Source: CALJIC01 sp039805565 (GTDB taxonomy: Bacteria > Chloroflexota > Chloroflexia > Chloroflexales > Roseiflexaceae). From it: a DNA stretch of 41,058 nucleotides. Where the stretch lies: NCBI GenBank assembly GCA_039805565.1, contig JBDLTZ010000303.1:1-41058 (forward strand). The letters run 5' to 3'. The notes under the pieces are model-generated. The model worked only from the letters and a program-made list of their open reading frames with translations, had not been told where the DNA came from and did not search any database. A program made the translations under genes and the position numbers. Positions 24,234 through 32,801 of this stretch are shown one piece after another (positions within the stretch are counted from its first letter, which is position 1; each line of letters begins with the position of its first letter).

Positions 24234-24977
24234 ATGACGAACCGACCGGGACTCGAGCAGGAGATCGCCGACGGACGCCGCCGCGTCGCCGGGCTCCAGG
24301 AGGAGATCAAGGCCATCCGCGGCTACATCAGCGCCAACGAGCATGTGCTCCAGAGCCAGCCCGAGTCGCTGCGCGCGATCACGCAGGAGGGCCTGGCGAA
24401 GGCGCGCGCGAACCTGGCGCACAAGGAGATCGAGCTCCAGACCGAGGAGCAGCGCGTGGCAGACAGCCAGCGCGTGCTCGTCAAGGCCGTCGAGCTCGAG
24501 CGTAAGCAGCAGGAGGTCCAGAAGCTCGAGCGCGACATGGAGACGCTCACCGGGATGCTGGAGCGCGCCCGCAGCGACGCCTCGCGCCTCGAGGCCGAGC
24601 TGCACGCCATGACCGCGCCGGTGAGCGTGCCGGCCTTCACGCTGCACCTGGCCGACGGGCAGACGCTGGCGCTGCCGACCGACCGCACCGAGCTACTGGT
24701 GGGCTGCCTGGACCAGCAGGACCGCATCTTCCCAGATGTGGATCTGGCGGCGGTGGGCGGGCGGCAGATCGGCGTGAGCCGGCGCCACGCTATGCTGCGC
24801 TGGATGGGCGGCCACTGGACGCTGACCGACCTGGGCAGCGCCAACGGGACCTTCGTGAACGAGGTGGCGCTGGTGCCGAACGTGCCGACGGTGGTGCAGG
24901 AGGGCAGCCGGGTGCGCTTCGGCGGACTGGCCGTGGCGCTGCGCTCGGCCGCGCCAGGGAAGACGGTTCGGCTGTAG
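24234..24977 (+). CDS. Coiled-coil protein with C-terminal FHA domain
   Basis: 247 residues from an ATG with GAGGAA seven bases upstream. Residues ~5-125 are a charged coiled coil rich in Glu, Arg and Gln. Residues ~145-240 form a forkhead-associated domain with the complete phosphothreonine-binding signature: VSRRHAMLRW, then LTDLGSANGTFVNE. It should bind a Thr-phosphorylated partner, pointing to control by a Hanks-type kinase encoded elsewhere. The stop codon overlaps the ribosome site of bchD, so it is cotranscribed with the Mg-chelatase genes. A role in assembling or regulating the chelatase is inference only. Confidence 0.85.
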   Translation: MTNRPGLEQEIADGRRRVAGLQEEIKAIRGYISANEHVLQSQPESLRAITQEGLAKARANLAHKEIELQTEEQRVADSQRVLVKAVELERKQQEVQKLERDMETLTGMLERARSDASRLEAELHAMTAPVSVPAFTLHLADGQTLALPTDRTELLVGCLDQQDRIFPDVDLAAVGGRQIGVSRRHAMLRWMGGHWTLTDLGSANGTFVNEVALVPNVPTVVQEGSRVRFGGLAVALRSAAPGKTVRL

Positions 24978-24986
24978 GAGCTTGAG

Positions 24987-26852
24987 ATGACGCTGCCGCT
25001 GCCGGCCCTGGTGGGCCTCGATGCTGCCCAGCAAGCGCTGCTGCTGCTGGCCGTGGACCCGCGCCTCGGCGGCCTGGCGATCGCCGCGCCGGCCGGCTCC
25101 GGCAAGAGCAGCCTGGCGCGCGGCTTCCGCCCGCTGGTCGGCCAGGGCGCGCCGTTCGTCGAGCTGCCGGTGGGCGCCGACGAGGACGCGCTGCTCGGCG
25201 GGCTGGACATCGAGGCGACCCTGCGCGCCGGCCGCCGCGTGGCCCGCCCCGGCGCCCTGGCCCGCGCCGACGGGGGTGTGGTCTACGTGGACCAGCTCAA
25301 CCTGCTGCCCGACAGCGCGGCCAACCTGCTGCTGGTGGCGCTCGACAGCGGCGAGGTGCGCGTCGAGCGCGAGGGGCTGAGCCTGCGCTCGCCGGCCCGC
25401 TTCCGCCTGATCGGCAGCTATGACCCGGCCGAGGGCATGCCGCGCCGCCACCTGCTCGACCGCCTGGCGCTGCTGCTGCCCCTGCCCCCCGCCGCCGAGG
25501 CCCACCAGCGCGCCGAGGTGGTGCGAAGAAATCTCACCCGAGGGACGCATGCCCCCGCGCCCACTGCGAGAGCCGGAGAGGCGTGGCAGGAGGAGCTCGA
25601 CTTCTTGCGCGGGCTGGTGCTCGCCGCTCAGGAGCAGCTCCCCGCCGTGCGGATCGACGATGCCCAGCTGCGGCAGCTCGCGGCCCTCGCCGCGGCCTGC
25701 GGCGTCCAGGGCCACCGCGCCGACCTCTTCGCGGCCTACGCGGCCTGCGCGAGCGCCGCCCTGGGCCTGCGCGACACGGTGGAGCAGGAGGACCTCGAGC
25801 TCGCGGCGCGCCTGGTGATCCTGCCGCGCGCCACCCGCACGCCGCCCCCGCCCGAACCGCCCCCGCCCCCAGAGCCACCCCAGCAGCAGCAGCAGCAGAG
25901 CGAGCCGCCGCCCGACGACCAGGACCAGTCCGAGCAGACGCAGCCCGAGGCGCAGGCCATCCCCGAGGAGCAGGTGCTGGCGGCGCTCGCGACCGAGCTG
26001 CCCGATGAGCTCGGTGACCTGCCGTTCCGCTCGCTCAGACGCGGCCGCACCGGATCACGCGGATCGGTCACCGGCAAGCGCGGCCGCCACGTCCGCAGCC
26101 TGCGCGGCGACCCCCGCCGGGCCAGGCTCGACGTCCCCGCCACGCTGCGCGCGGCGGCGCCCTGGCAGCGCCTCAGGAAGACCGACGACCAGCAGCCGAC
26201 CGCTGACGACCAAAGCTCGGCTGCCGGCCGCAGATCTCCGGTGAGCCTGAGGGCCGATGACCTGCGCGTGAAGGAGTACCGCACCAAGGCCGGCGCGCTG
26301 TTCCTCTTCGCCGTGGACGCCAGCGGGAGCATGGCCCTGCACCGCATGCGCCAGGCCAAGGGCGCGGTCCACGCCCTGCTCCAGAAGGCCTACGTCCACC
26401 GCGACCGCGTGGCGCTCGTGGCGTTCCGCGGCGACGGCGCCGAGGTGCTGCTGCCCCCCTCGCAGAGCGTCGAGCTGGCACGCCGCGCGCTCGACCTGCT
26501 GCCCACCGGCGGCGGCACCCCGCTCGCCTCGGCGCTGCTCACCACCCTCGAGGTAGCGCGCCAGGCCCGCGCCCGCGGCATCATGCAGACCGTGCTGGTG
26601 CTGCTCACCGACGGCCGCGCCAACGTGGCCCTGCGCGGCGGCCGCGCCGGCGTCGAGGAGGAGGTCCAGGCGCTCGCGAAGGCGGTTGCCGAGGACGGCG
26701 TCCGCGCGGTGGTGGTGGACACCCAGCGCAGCTACCTCAGCCGGGGCGAGGCCCGCCGCCTCGCCGAGCACCTCGGCGGACAGTACGTGTACCTGCCCAA
26801 CGCCAAGGGTGAGCAGATCGCCGAGCTCGCCGCGGACAGCGTGGCGCGCTGA
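24987..26852 (+). CDS. bchD: Magnesium chelatase subunit D (AAA+ plus VWA)
   Basis: 621 residues. The AAA+ domain (~1-280) has Walker A APAGSGKSS with K40, and the Walker B region GGVVYVDQLNLLPDSAANLL, in which the catalytic glutamate of active AAA+ proteins (VDE) is glutamine. This fits a D subunit that assembles with, rather than replaces, BchI. A proline- and glutamine-rich acidic linker (~288-330) follows. The VWA domain (~430-620) has the MIDAS motif D444-A-S-G-S, a TGGGTPL threonine site and LLTDGRAN. With BchI and BchH it drives ATP-dependent Mg2+ insertion into protoporphyrin IX. A short insertion before the VWA (KTDDQQPTADDQSSAAGRR) is encoded by repeat-like DNA at 26178-26215. bchH follows after 27 bp. 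Confidence 0.88.
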   Translation: MTLPLPALVGLDAAQQALLLLAVDPRLGGLAIAAPAGSGKSSLARGFRPLVGQGAPFVELPVGADEDALLGGLDIEATLRAGRRVARPGALARADGGVVYVDQLNLLPDSAANLLLVALDSGEVRVEREGLSLRSPARFRLIGSYDPAEGMPRRHLLDRLALLLPLPPAAEAHQRAEVVRRNLTRGTHAPAPTARAGEAWQEELDFLRGLVLAAQEQLPAVRIDDAQLRQLAALAAACGVQGHRADLFAAYAACASAALGLRDTVEQEDLELAARLVILPRATRTPPPPEPPPPPEPPQQQQQQSEPPPDDQDQSEQTQPEAQAIPEEQVLAALATELPDELGDLPFRSLRRGRTGSRGSVTGKRGRHVRSLRGDPRRARLDVPATLRAAAPWQRLRKTDDQQPTADDQSSAAGRRSPVSLRADDLRVKEYRTKAGALFLFAVDASGSMALHRMRQAKGAVHALLQKAYVHRDRVALVAFRGDGAEVLLPPSQSVELARRALDLLPTGGGTPLASALLTTLEVARQARARGIMQTVLVLLTDGRANVALRGGRAGVEEEVQALAKAVAEDGVRAVVVDTQRSYLSRGEARRLAEHLGGQYVYLPNAKGEQIAELAADSVAR

Positions 26853-26879
26853 GACGTGCCAGGCAGAATGAGGACACCA

Positions 26880-29800
26880 ATGACCACGCTTACGCTCATC
26901 CTCGGCATGGAGCGGTTCAACGCCCACATCTGGGACGAGGTCGGCCGCTCGCTGGCCGATGCTGGCGACGTGGAGATCCTGCGCTTCCACGACGGCCACG
27001 TGGCCGAGCGCGACCCGGCCCTGGCCGCAGCCATCGCCCGCGCCGACGTGCTGTTCGTGACGCTGATCAACATGCGCGAGCAGGCCGAGTGGCTGGCCGC
27101 GCAGATCGAGCGAGCCGCGCCGCGCGCCGTCTTCGCCTTCGAGAGCATGCCCGAGGTCATGGCGCTCACCAGGGTGGGCGACTACCGCGTGAGCGGCGGC
27201 AAGGGCGCCATGCCCAAGCCGATGCAGGCGCTGGTGCGGCTGATCACCCGCGGCCGCGACGAGGACACCCTCTACGCCTACACCAAGCTCTCCAAGCTTA
27301 CCGCGAAGCTCCTGCCGCTCATGCCGCCGAAGCTGAAGGACTTCCGCACCTGGCTCAGCGTCAACCTCTACTGGCAGCAGCCCGACCCCTACAACCTGGC
27401 GCAGATGGTGCGCCTCATCCTGCGCGACTGCCTCGGCCGCCCGCTCGACGTCGGCCCGGTGCGCGCCATCCCCGGCATGGGATGCTTCCACCCCGCCCAC
27501 GACGGCTGGTTCGCCGACCCCAAGAGCTACCTGAAGTGGTACGCGAAGCGCCGGTCGGCGACCGACCAGGGGTCGCCTCGGCAGGGCTCATCCACCCCTC
27601 GGTCGTCAGGTATCGGTCGTCAGGCATCCGACCCGCCCCTCGTCGCGATCATCGCCTTCCGCAAGCATGTGGTGCAGCGCCAGCAGTACCTGGCCGACCT
27701 CATCGCCGCGCTGGAGGCCGAGGGGCTGGGCGTGCTGCCGGTGGTGGTCAGCGGCATCGAGATGCACGTTGCGATCCGCGAGTGGCTCACGCCGCAGGCG
27801 CTCGGCGGGCGGCGGGTGGACGTGCTGATCAACACGATGGGCTTCCCGATCGTCGGCGGGCCGGCCGGATCGACCAAGCCCGGCCACTACCGCGAGACCG
27901 CCACCGAGCTGCTCGCGGCCCTCGACGCGCCCTACATCGTGGCGCAGCCGCTCCAGATGCAGGACGAGGCGCAGTGGCGCGCGCAGGGCGTGGCGCCGAT
28001 GCAGGCGGTGATCATGTACGACCTGCCTGAGATGGACGGCAGCGTGGCGCCGGTGGCGCTGGGCGCGATCCGCGAGCAGCGGATCGTGGCGACGCCCGAC
28101 CGGCTCGCGCGGGCGGCGCGTCAGGCAGCGGGCTGGGCGCGCCTGCGGAAGACGCCGAACGCCGAGAAGCGCCTGGCGCTGGTCATCTACAACTACCCGC
28201 CCGGCCTGGGCAGGCTTGGGACCGCCGCCCTGCTCGACGTGCCGGCCTCGCTGCACGCGCTGCTGCTCCGGCTGCGCGCCGAAGGGTACCGCGTAGACGA
28301 TATCCCCGCCACGGCCGAGGAGCTGGGACAGCGGCTGGCGGCGCTTGAAGGGGCCGAGCAGCCGGGCGCGGTCGTGAGTACGCGGGAGTATCGGACGCTC
28401 ATGCCACCGGCGCACGCCGAGCGAGTGGACCGCTTCTGGGGCGCGCCGCCCGGCGACATCGCGCCGCACGGCCGCGACGCCATCCGGCTCGACGGGCTGG
28501 CCCTCGGGAATGTGTTCGTCGGCGTGCAGCCGCCGATGGGCGCGCCGGGCGACCCGATGCGCCTGCTGTTCGATCGAACCTTCACGCCGCACCACCAGTA
28601 CGCGGCCTTCTACCGCTGGCTGGCCCAGGGCTGGCGCGCCGACGCGCTGGTCCACGTGGGGATGCACGGCACCGCCGAGTGGATGCCCGGCCTCCAGCTC
28701 GGCCTGACCGCCGACTGCTGGCCGGACCTGCTGCTGGGCGAGGTTCCGAATCTGTACCTCTACCCGCTGAACAACCCGGCCGAGGCGGCGGTGGCGAAGC
28801 GGCGCGGCTACGCTGCGGTGGTGAGCCACGCAGTGCCACCCTACGCCCGCGCCGGGCTCTACAAGCAGCTGAGCGCGATGAAGGGCGAAGTGCAGCGTGC
28901 GAAGCTCAACGTGCAAGCGGGCGCGGCCATCTCGCTCGAGGAGGACCTGGCAGTCAGCGTCGCGCAGCTGCCCGACCTGCCCCCCGCCCATGGCGAGATC
29001 CCCGAAAGCTACCTGCGGCGCGTCGATTCCTACCTGGACGACCTCGAGCAGCGCCTGATCCTCGACGGGCTGCACGTCTTCGGCAGCGCCCCGAGCCCCG
29101 AGCGAGCCACCGCGCTGGTCGAGGCCGCGCTCGACGTCCCGCGCGATGGGCAGCCTGGCCTCTCGCAGCTTCTGGCGCAGAGCGGCGCGGGTCCGGCTGA
29201 GCTTCCCGCCGCCCGCGCCGCCTTCGTCCGCCGCCACATCATCGGCGACGAGCCGCTCAAGACTCAAGACTCAGTACTCAGCACTCAGCACTCGCTTGTC
29301 TCCCACGGCCGCTCCATCCTGCGCGGCATCGCGCGCTCTACCGAGGAGCTCGATGCTCTGCTGCACGCGCTGGGCGGCGGCTACGTGCCTCCAGCCCCTG
29401 GCGCGGACCCGGTGCGGGCCGGGGCGGCCGCGCTGCCGAGCGGGCGCAACATCCACGGCATCGACCCGTGGCGGCTGCCGTCGGACACGGCTCTGGAGCG
29501 CGGGCGGCGTATGGCCGAGCTGCTGCTGGAGCGGCACGTACGGGCGCACCGGCCGGCCGGCGGTGCCCACGAAGCTGCTGCGCCCGAGCTCTACCCGCGC
29601 ACCGTCGCGCTGACGCTCTGGGCGCTCGACACGATCAAGAGCGAGGGTGAGAGCATCGGCGCGGCGCTTGCGCTGGTGGGGGCGCGCCCCGAGCGCGACG
29701 GCCAGGGCAAGATCTGGCGCTACGCCCTGGTGCCGCTCGCGGAGCTGGGCCGGCCGCGCGTAGACGTGCTGCTCGACGTGAGCGCGATCTTCCGCGACAC

Positions 29801-30665
29801 CTTCCAGCTCAGCCTTGACCTGCTCGACCAACTGTTCCGCGATGCGGCCGACGCCAATGAGCCGCCTGAGATGAACTTTGTGCGGGCTAACGCCCTGGCG
29901 CAGCAGGCCGGCGGGCGCACCTGGGACGACGCCACCGCGCGGATCTTCACGCAGGCGGCCGGGCGCTATGGCACGGGCGTGGACGAGCTGGTGGACGAGG
30001 GGCAGTGGGAGGAGGCGGGCGACCTGGCCGAGACCTACGCGCGACGCAATGCCTTCGCCTACGGCGGCGGGCGCGGCGGCCGCGAGGCGGGGGCGTCACT
30101 GCGCCACATGCTGGGGACCGTGGAGCACGTCTTCCAGGCGATCGACAGTGTCGAGTACGGCCTGACAGACATGCAGCACTACTACGGGCACAGCGGGGCG
30201 ATCAAGCTGGCGGCGGAGCGCGCGGGCGCTGCCGAGGTCCCTCTGACCTACGCGGAGACCTACACCGGCGATGTGCGGGTGAGCAGCGCGGCGGAGCTCC
30301 TACGTGCCGAGGCGCGCACGAAACTGCTCAACCCGCGCTGGTACGAGGGGATGCTCGCCCACGGCTACGCCGGCGCGGCCGAGGTGGGCAACCGCTTCAC
30401 CTATCTGGTGGGCTGGAGCGCCACCACCGGCGCGGTGGACGGCTGGGTGTACGACCAGATGGCGGCGACGTTTGTGCTGGACGAGGCGATGCGCGAGCGG
30501 ATCGAGCGCGCTAACCCGCGAGCGGCGCGCAACGCGGCTGCCCGGCTGCTCGAGGCGCATGGGCGCGGGCTGTGGCAGGCTGACGACGATACCATTGAGC
30601 GGCTTCAGGGCATCTACGCCGACCTCGAAGACCGGCTGGAGGGGGCGGCGCTGCGCGAGCACTGA
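26880..30665 (+). CDS. bchH: Magnesium chelatase subunit H
   Basis: 1261 residues, the expected size. The N-terminal DUF3479-type domain starts ILGMERFNAHIWDEVG. The CobN/Mg-chelatase body follows, with HVGMHGTAEWMPG (592-604); the GMHG form favours BchH over cobaltochelatase CobN. The C-terminal part has RNAFAYGGGRGG and YYGHSGAIKLAAE. It binds the porphyrin and is the catalytic subunit. Two stretches do not look like family sequence: residues ~224-254 (Ser/Arg/Gly-rich, repeat-like DNA at 27601-27628) and ~794-806 (KTQDSVLSTQHSL), which is the in-frame translation of five heptamers. GAGGA lies five bases before the chosen ATG; the open frame further upstream lacks a ribosome site. Phototrophy is suggested, not shown. 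Confidence 0.9.
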   Translation: MTTLTLILGMERFNAHIWDEVGRSLADAGDVEILRFHDGHVAERDPALAAAIARADVLFVTLINMREQAEWLAAQIERAAPRAVFAFESMPEVMALTRVGDYRVSGGKGAMPKPMQALVRLITRGRDEDTLYAYTKLSKLTAKLLPLMPPKLKDFRTWLSVNLYWQQPDPYNLAQMVRLILRDCLGRPLDVGPVRAIPGMGCFHPAHDGWFADPKSYLKWYAKRRSATDQGSPRQGSSTPRSSGIGRQASDPPLVAIIAFRKHVVQRQQYLADLIAALEAEGLGVLPVVVSGIEMHVAIREWLTPQALGGRRVDVLINTMGFPIVGGPAGSTKPGHYRETATELLAALDAPYIVAQPLQMQDEAQWRAQGVAPMQAVIMYDLPEMDGSVAPVALGAIREQRIVATPDRLARAARQAAGWARLRKTPNAEKRLALVIYNYPPGLGRLGTAALLDVPASLHALLLRLRAEGYRVDDIPATAEELGQRLAALEGAEQPGAVVSTREYRTLMPPAHAERVDRFWGAPPGDIAPHGRDAIRLDGLALGNVFVGVQPPMGAPGDPMRLLFDRTFTPHHQYAAFYRWLAQGWRADALVHVGMHGTAEWMPGLQLGLTADCWPDLLLGEVPNLYLYPLNNPAEAAVAKRRGYAAVVSHAVPPYARAGLYKQLSAMKGEVQRAKLNVQAGAAISLEEDLAVSVAQLPDLPPAHGEIPESYLRRVDSYLDDLEQRLILDGLHVFGSAPSPERATALVEAALDVPRDGQPGLSQLLAQSGAGPAELPAARAAFVRRHIIGDEPLKTQDSVLSTQHSLVSHGRSILRGIARSTEELDALLHALGGGYVPPAPGADPVRAGAAALPSGRNIHGIDPWRLPSDTALERGRRMAELLLERHVRAHRPAGGAHEAAAPELYPRTVALTLWALDTIKSEGESIGAALALVGARPERDGQGKIWRYALVPLAELGRPRVDVLLDVSAIFRDTFQLSLDLLDQLFRDAADANEPPEMNFVRANALAQQAGGRTWDDATARIFTQAAGRYGTGVDELVDEGQWEEAGDLAETYARRNAFAYGGGRGGREAGASLRHMLGTVEHVFQAIDSVEYGLTDMQHYYGHSGAIKLAAERAGAAEVPLTYAETYTGDVRVSSAAELLRAEARTKLLNPRWYEGMLAHGYAGAAEVGNRFTYLVGWSATTGAVDGWVYDQMAATFVLDEAMRERIERANPRAARNAAARLLEAHGRGLWQADDDTIERLQGIYADLEDRLEGAALREH
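27601..27628 (+). repeat. Repeat-like DNA read in frame inside bchH, site 1
   Basis: Two 14-bp units, GGTCGTCAGGTATC and GGTCGTCAGGCATC, each two heptamers long, lie in a Ser/Arg-rich stretch of BchH at a predicted domain junction. A related motif on the other strand (GACCGCTGACGACC) lies in the bchD linker near 26199. Confidence 0.55.
29259..29293 (+). repeat. Five heptamers read in frame inside bchH, site 2
   Basis: Units AAGACTC, AAGACTC, AGTACTC, AGCACTC, AGCACTC, the reverse-strand form of the GAGTNNN family. Translated in the bchH frame they give KTQDSVLSTQHS without a stop. The 7-bp period steps through all three phases, and this phase happens to be open. Confidence 0.9.
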
Positions 30666-30741
30666 TCGTGATCGGCGCAGCGCTCGTTGCCGTAGAGGCG
30701 CCGCAAGCTCCCCCGCTGACCGCTGCGGCGCATGGCGGGCG

Positions 30742-31170
30742 CTACAGCGGGTCCACCTGCTCGCGCGCCGCCGCGTCGATGATGCGCAGCATCTCGTCGC
30801 GCGTCACCGGCTGGTCGCGTTCCCGGTGCCAGCTGAAGAACCAGCGCACGTTGTTACGGAAGGCCGTGAGCGCCTCGTCCCTGGTGAGCGGCGGCACCTT
30901 CTGGCGCAGCAAGCCCAGGATCTGCTCGCGGTCGTCGGGTGGCACCTCGGGCGTGCTGGCGAGGATGCGCTCGGCGCGCAGAAAGAAGATCTCGCGCTCG
31001 AGGGCGGGGAACTCATCGTCGATCTGGCGGATGTTCCCGAGGTAGCACACCGTCCGCTGGCGTGGAGCGTCGCGCTCATCGCGGAAGCTCTCCACCAGGT
31101 AGGCGTCATGGAAGGTCACATTGGCGGTGGCGACGTTCTTGTGCTTGCGGACGATCCAGCGGATGTACAT
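30742..31170 (-). CDS. Small conserved hypothetical protein
   Basis: 142 residues from the ATG at 31170 (MYIRWIVRKHKN); a longer upstream frame is unlikely because it begins before the promoter-like site at 31256. The first 50 residues (VTFHDAYLVESFRDE, RQRTVCYLGNIRQID) resemble the N-terminal beta-rich segment of IS1634-type transposases (...LVESYREGGKVRQRTLKYLG), but no DDE catalytic part follows. The rest is helical and charged, ending AAAREQVDPL. It may be a domesticated transposase N-domain or an independent family; function unknown. No good ribosome site is visible. It converges on bchH with a 76-bp gap. Confidence 0.65.
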   Translation of the reverse strand: MYIRWIVRKHKNVATANVTFHDAYLVESFRDERDAPRQRTVCYLGNIRQIDDEFPALEREIFFLRAERILASTPEVPPDDREQILGLLRQKVPPLTRDEALTAFRNNVRWFFSWHRERDQPVTRDEMLRIIDAAAREQVDPL

Positions 31171-31253
31171 GGCTGTCCCGGCGGTGCTGCTCGGCGCGCT
31201 GGAAGGCGCTGCGCCCTCTGCTCCCGCCGAGCTGTTCTGTCGCGTGAGGCGCC

Positions 31254-31751
31254 CTAGTATAACGGATCTGCATCGAGGGGCTGGCGTGGCCGGTTGACGC
31301 CCGCGCCCCAGATATCCTCCAGCCCCTCCGCGGCCTCCTCGGGTCTCCACAGCTCGGCCACATCCCGGGCGCGGAGCAGCTGGCCCACCGTGGTGTGGAT
31401 GAATGTGACCCGGCGTAGCCGGCGCGCGGGGACCGGCAGCGGCAGCGGCTCCAGCGGCCCGAGGGCGAAACGGTAGTAGCGCTCGGCGTCACGCGGGTGG
31501 CCTGCCTCCTCGGGCAGCAGCTCGCGACGCGTGGCGAGTGAGACGCGCAGGACCCGCGCGAGGAGGCGCACCGCCCATCTCTCCGGGCCGAACGCCGCCG
31601 TCTGGTAGAAGGCAAGGAACTCGGCGGCCACGGCGCGCGGCGCGCGGCGCACCGGCACGCGGTACCATCCCTCCACGCGCGCGAGCTCCAGGTCGCGCGG
31701 GCGTGTCATGACGCACACCAGGGCGCGGGCCGATCGGTCAATCTCGTCCAT
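31254..31751 (-). CDS. Conserved hypothetical protein
   Basis: 165 residues from ATG 31751, with AGGGGAG upstream (GTG 31754 also possible). Recognisable blocks are RDLELARVEGWYRVPVR near the N-terminus, AFYQTAAFGPERWAVRLLA in the middle and LRRVTFIHTTVGQLLRARDV near the C-terminus. I recall similar proteins of about this size in Chloroflexota and a few other phyla, all without assigned function. No membrane segment, signal or metal-binding motif stands out. It sits 50 bp downstream of uvsE on the same strand, so DNA-damage coexpression is possible. Confidence 0.7.
   Translation of the reverse strand: MDEIDRSARALVCVMTRPRDLELARVEGWYRVPVRRAPRAVAAEFLAFYQTAAFGPERWAVRLLARVLRVSLATRRELLPEEAGHPRDAERYYRFALGPLEPLPLPVPARRLRRVTFIHTTVGQLLRARDVAELWRPEEAAEGLEDIWGAGVNRPRQPLDADPLY
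31256..31261 (-). promoter_or_regulatory. -10 element before the 142-residue hypothetical gene
   Basis: Minus-strand TATACT overlapping the stop codon of the upstream gene, 85 bp before the ATG at 31170. No clear -35. Confidence 0.35.
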
Positions 31752-31803
31752 CACCGGTTCTCCCCTAGCTCCCTCAGCGTTTGAGCTCTCTCCCCTCGGC
31801 GTC

Positions 31804-32766
31804 TCAGTGCTCCACCCTATCCGCCAGCTCCGGCGCGAACCGGCGCAGATCCTCGCGCAGACGCAGCAGCGCCAGGTCGGCCGCCTTGGCCTCGAGCATC
31901 ACGTCGAACGGCGGCAGGCCGCGCGCGGCGGCGAGCAGCTCCGCGAACTCAAACGGGTTGATGTAGTCCGCGTGCTGTCCGTGGCGCGGCGCGATGATCT
32001 GGTGCGGCGCGCCGGAGCGAGCGGGCTGAAGGTGAGCCTCGGTGCGCTGGGTACTGGCGTGGATCTTGGGCTGTATCCAGGGCGGCCAGGTGGCGAGCGC
32101 GAGCCCAAGGGCCTCGGCCAGGGGCACCTGCTCGGGGTTGTTGAGCTGAAGGTGCAGCGTGTCGAGCACGAGCGGCACACCGGTGACCTGATGCAGCCGC
32201 AGCAGGTCTGCCAGGGGGAAGGAGCCGCCGTCGAGCTCCACCGCGAGGCGCTCGCGGGCGCGATGCGGCAGCCGCTCCAGCCGCCCCGCGAAGCGTTCCA
32301 GCGCCGCCGCCCGGTCGCCGTGCGCCCCGCCGATGTGCAGCACCAGCGTGCCCTCCGGCCCCGCACCGAGCGCGTCGAGCAGCGCGGCCTGCGTCGCGAT
32401 CTCGGCAGCGGCGCGGGCAGCGATAGCCTCGTCCGCGGCGGCCAGCGCCACGTGCATGCCGAGGTGCATCGTGAGCCGGGTGCCGCTGCGCCGCGCCAGC
32501 CCGCCCACCTCGTCCAGGAGCTCGGCGCACTCGGCGATCTGACGCTCGGGAGCAGCGCCCGCGCGCCCAGGGTGGGGTGCCAGATCATCCGGTAGGCGGT
32601 AGAAGCGGATGGCGCGCTCAGCCAGGTAGTGCAGCACGTCACGCAGCAGGAGCAGGCTGATGCTCAGGTGCGGCCGCGCGCCCTCCAGCCCTTCCCCCCG
32701 CCGCCCATCGCGCACGCGCATCCCGCCGCGCCCCAGGATCTTCACTGCCACGCCGAGCCGGATCAC
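31804..32766 (-). CDS. uvsE: UV DNA damage endonuclease UvsE
   Basis: 320 residues. VIRLGVAVKILG at the start and ISLLLLRDVLHYLAERAIRFYRLPDDLAPH are typical of the UVDE TIM barrel; metal-binding histidines and acids appear in LTMHLGMHVALA, LVLHIGGAHGD, LAVELDGG, LVLDTLHLQLN and PKIHASTQR. It nicks DNA 5' of cyclobutane dimers and 6-4 photoproducts, starting an alternative excision repair. The GTG at 32766 is preferred (GCGAGG five bases upstream); the open frame continues to 32811 but that would run into the -10 element. Its promoter carries a LexA-type box (32813-32826), so it is likely SOS-induced. Confidence 0.9.
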   Translation of the reverse strand: MIRLGVAVKILGRGGMRVRDGRRGEGLEGARPHLSISLLLLRDVLHYLAERAIRFYRLPDDLAPHPGRAGAAPERQIAECAELLDEVGGLARRSGTRLTMHLGMHVALAAADEAIAARAAAEIATQAALLDALGAGPEGTLVLHIGGAHGDRAAALERFAGRLERLPHRARERLAVELDGGSFPLADLLRLHQVTGVPLVLDTLHLQLNNPEQVPLAEALGLALATWPPWIQPKIHASTQRTEAHLQPARSGAPHQIIAPRHGQHADYINPFEFAELLAAARGLPPFDVMLEAKAADLALLRLREDLRRFAPELADRVEH

Positions 32767-32801
32767 GTACGCCTCGCGCCACACGCCACCGATACTTCTC
32801 G

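Noticed and set aside
22085..24505. An 806-codon open frame on the plus strand opposite the GH36 gene
   Set aside because: Composition is Val/Arg/Gly/His-rich with no motif; the minus-strand gene has full GH36 catalytic motifs.
26880..30665. Cobaltochelatase CobN
   Set aside because: The GMHG form of the motif, the DUF3479-like N-terminus and the adjacent AAA-VWA bchD favour BchH; CobN in non-phototrophs cannot be excluded on sequence reading alone.
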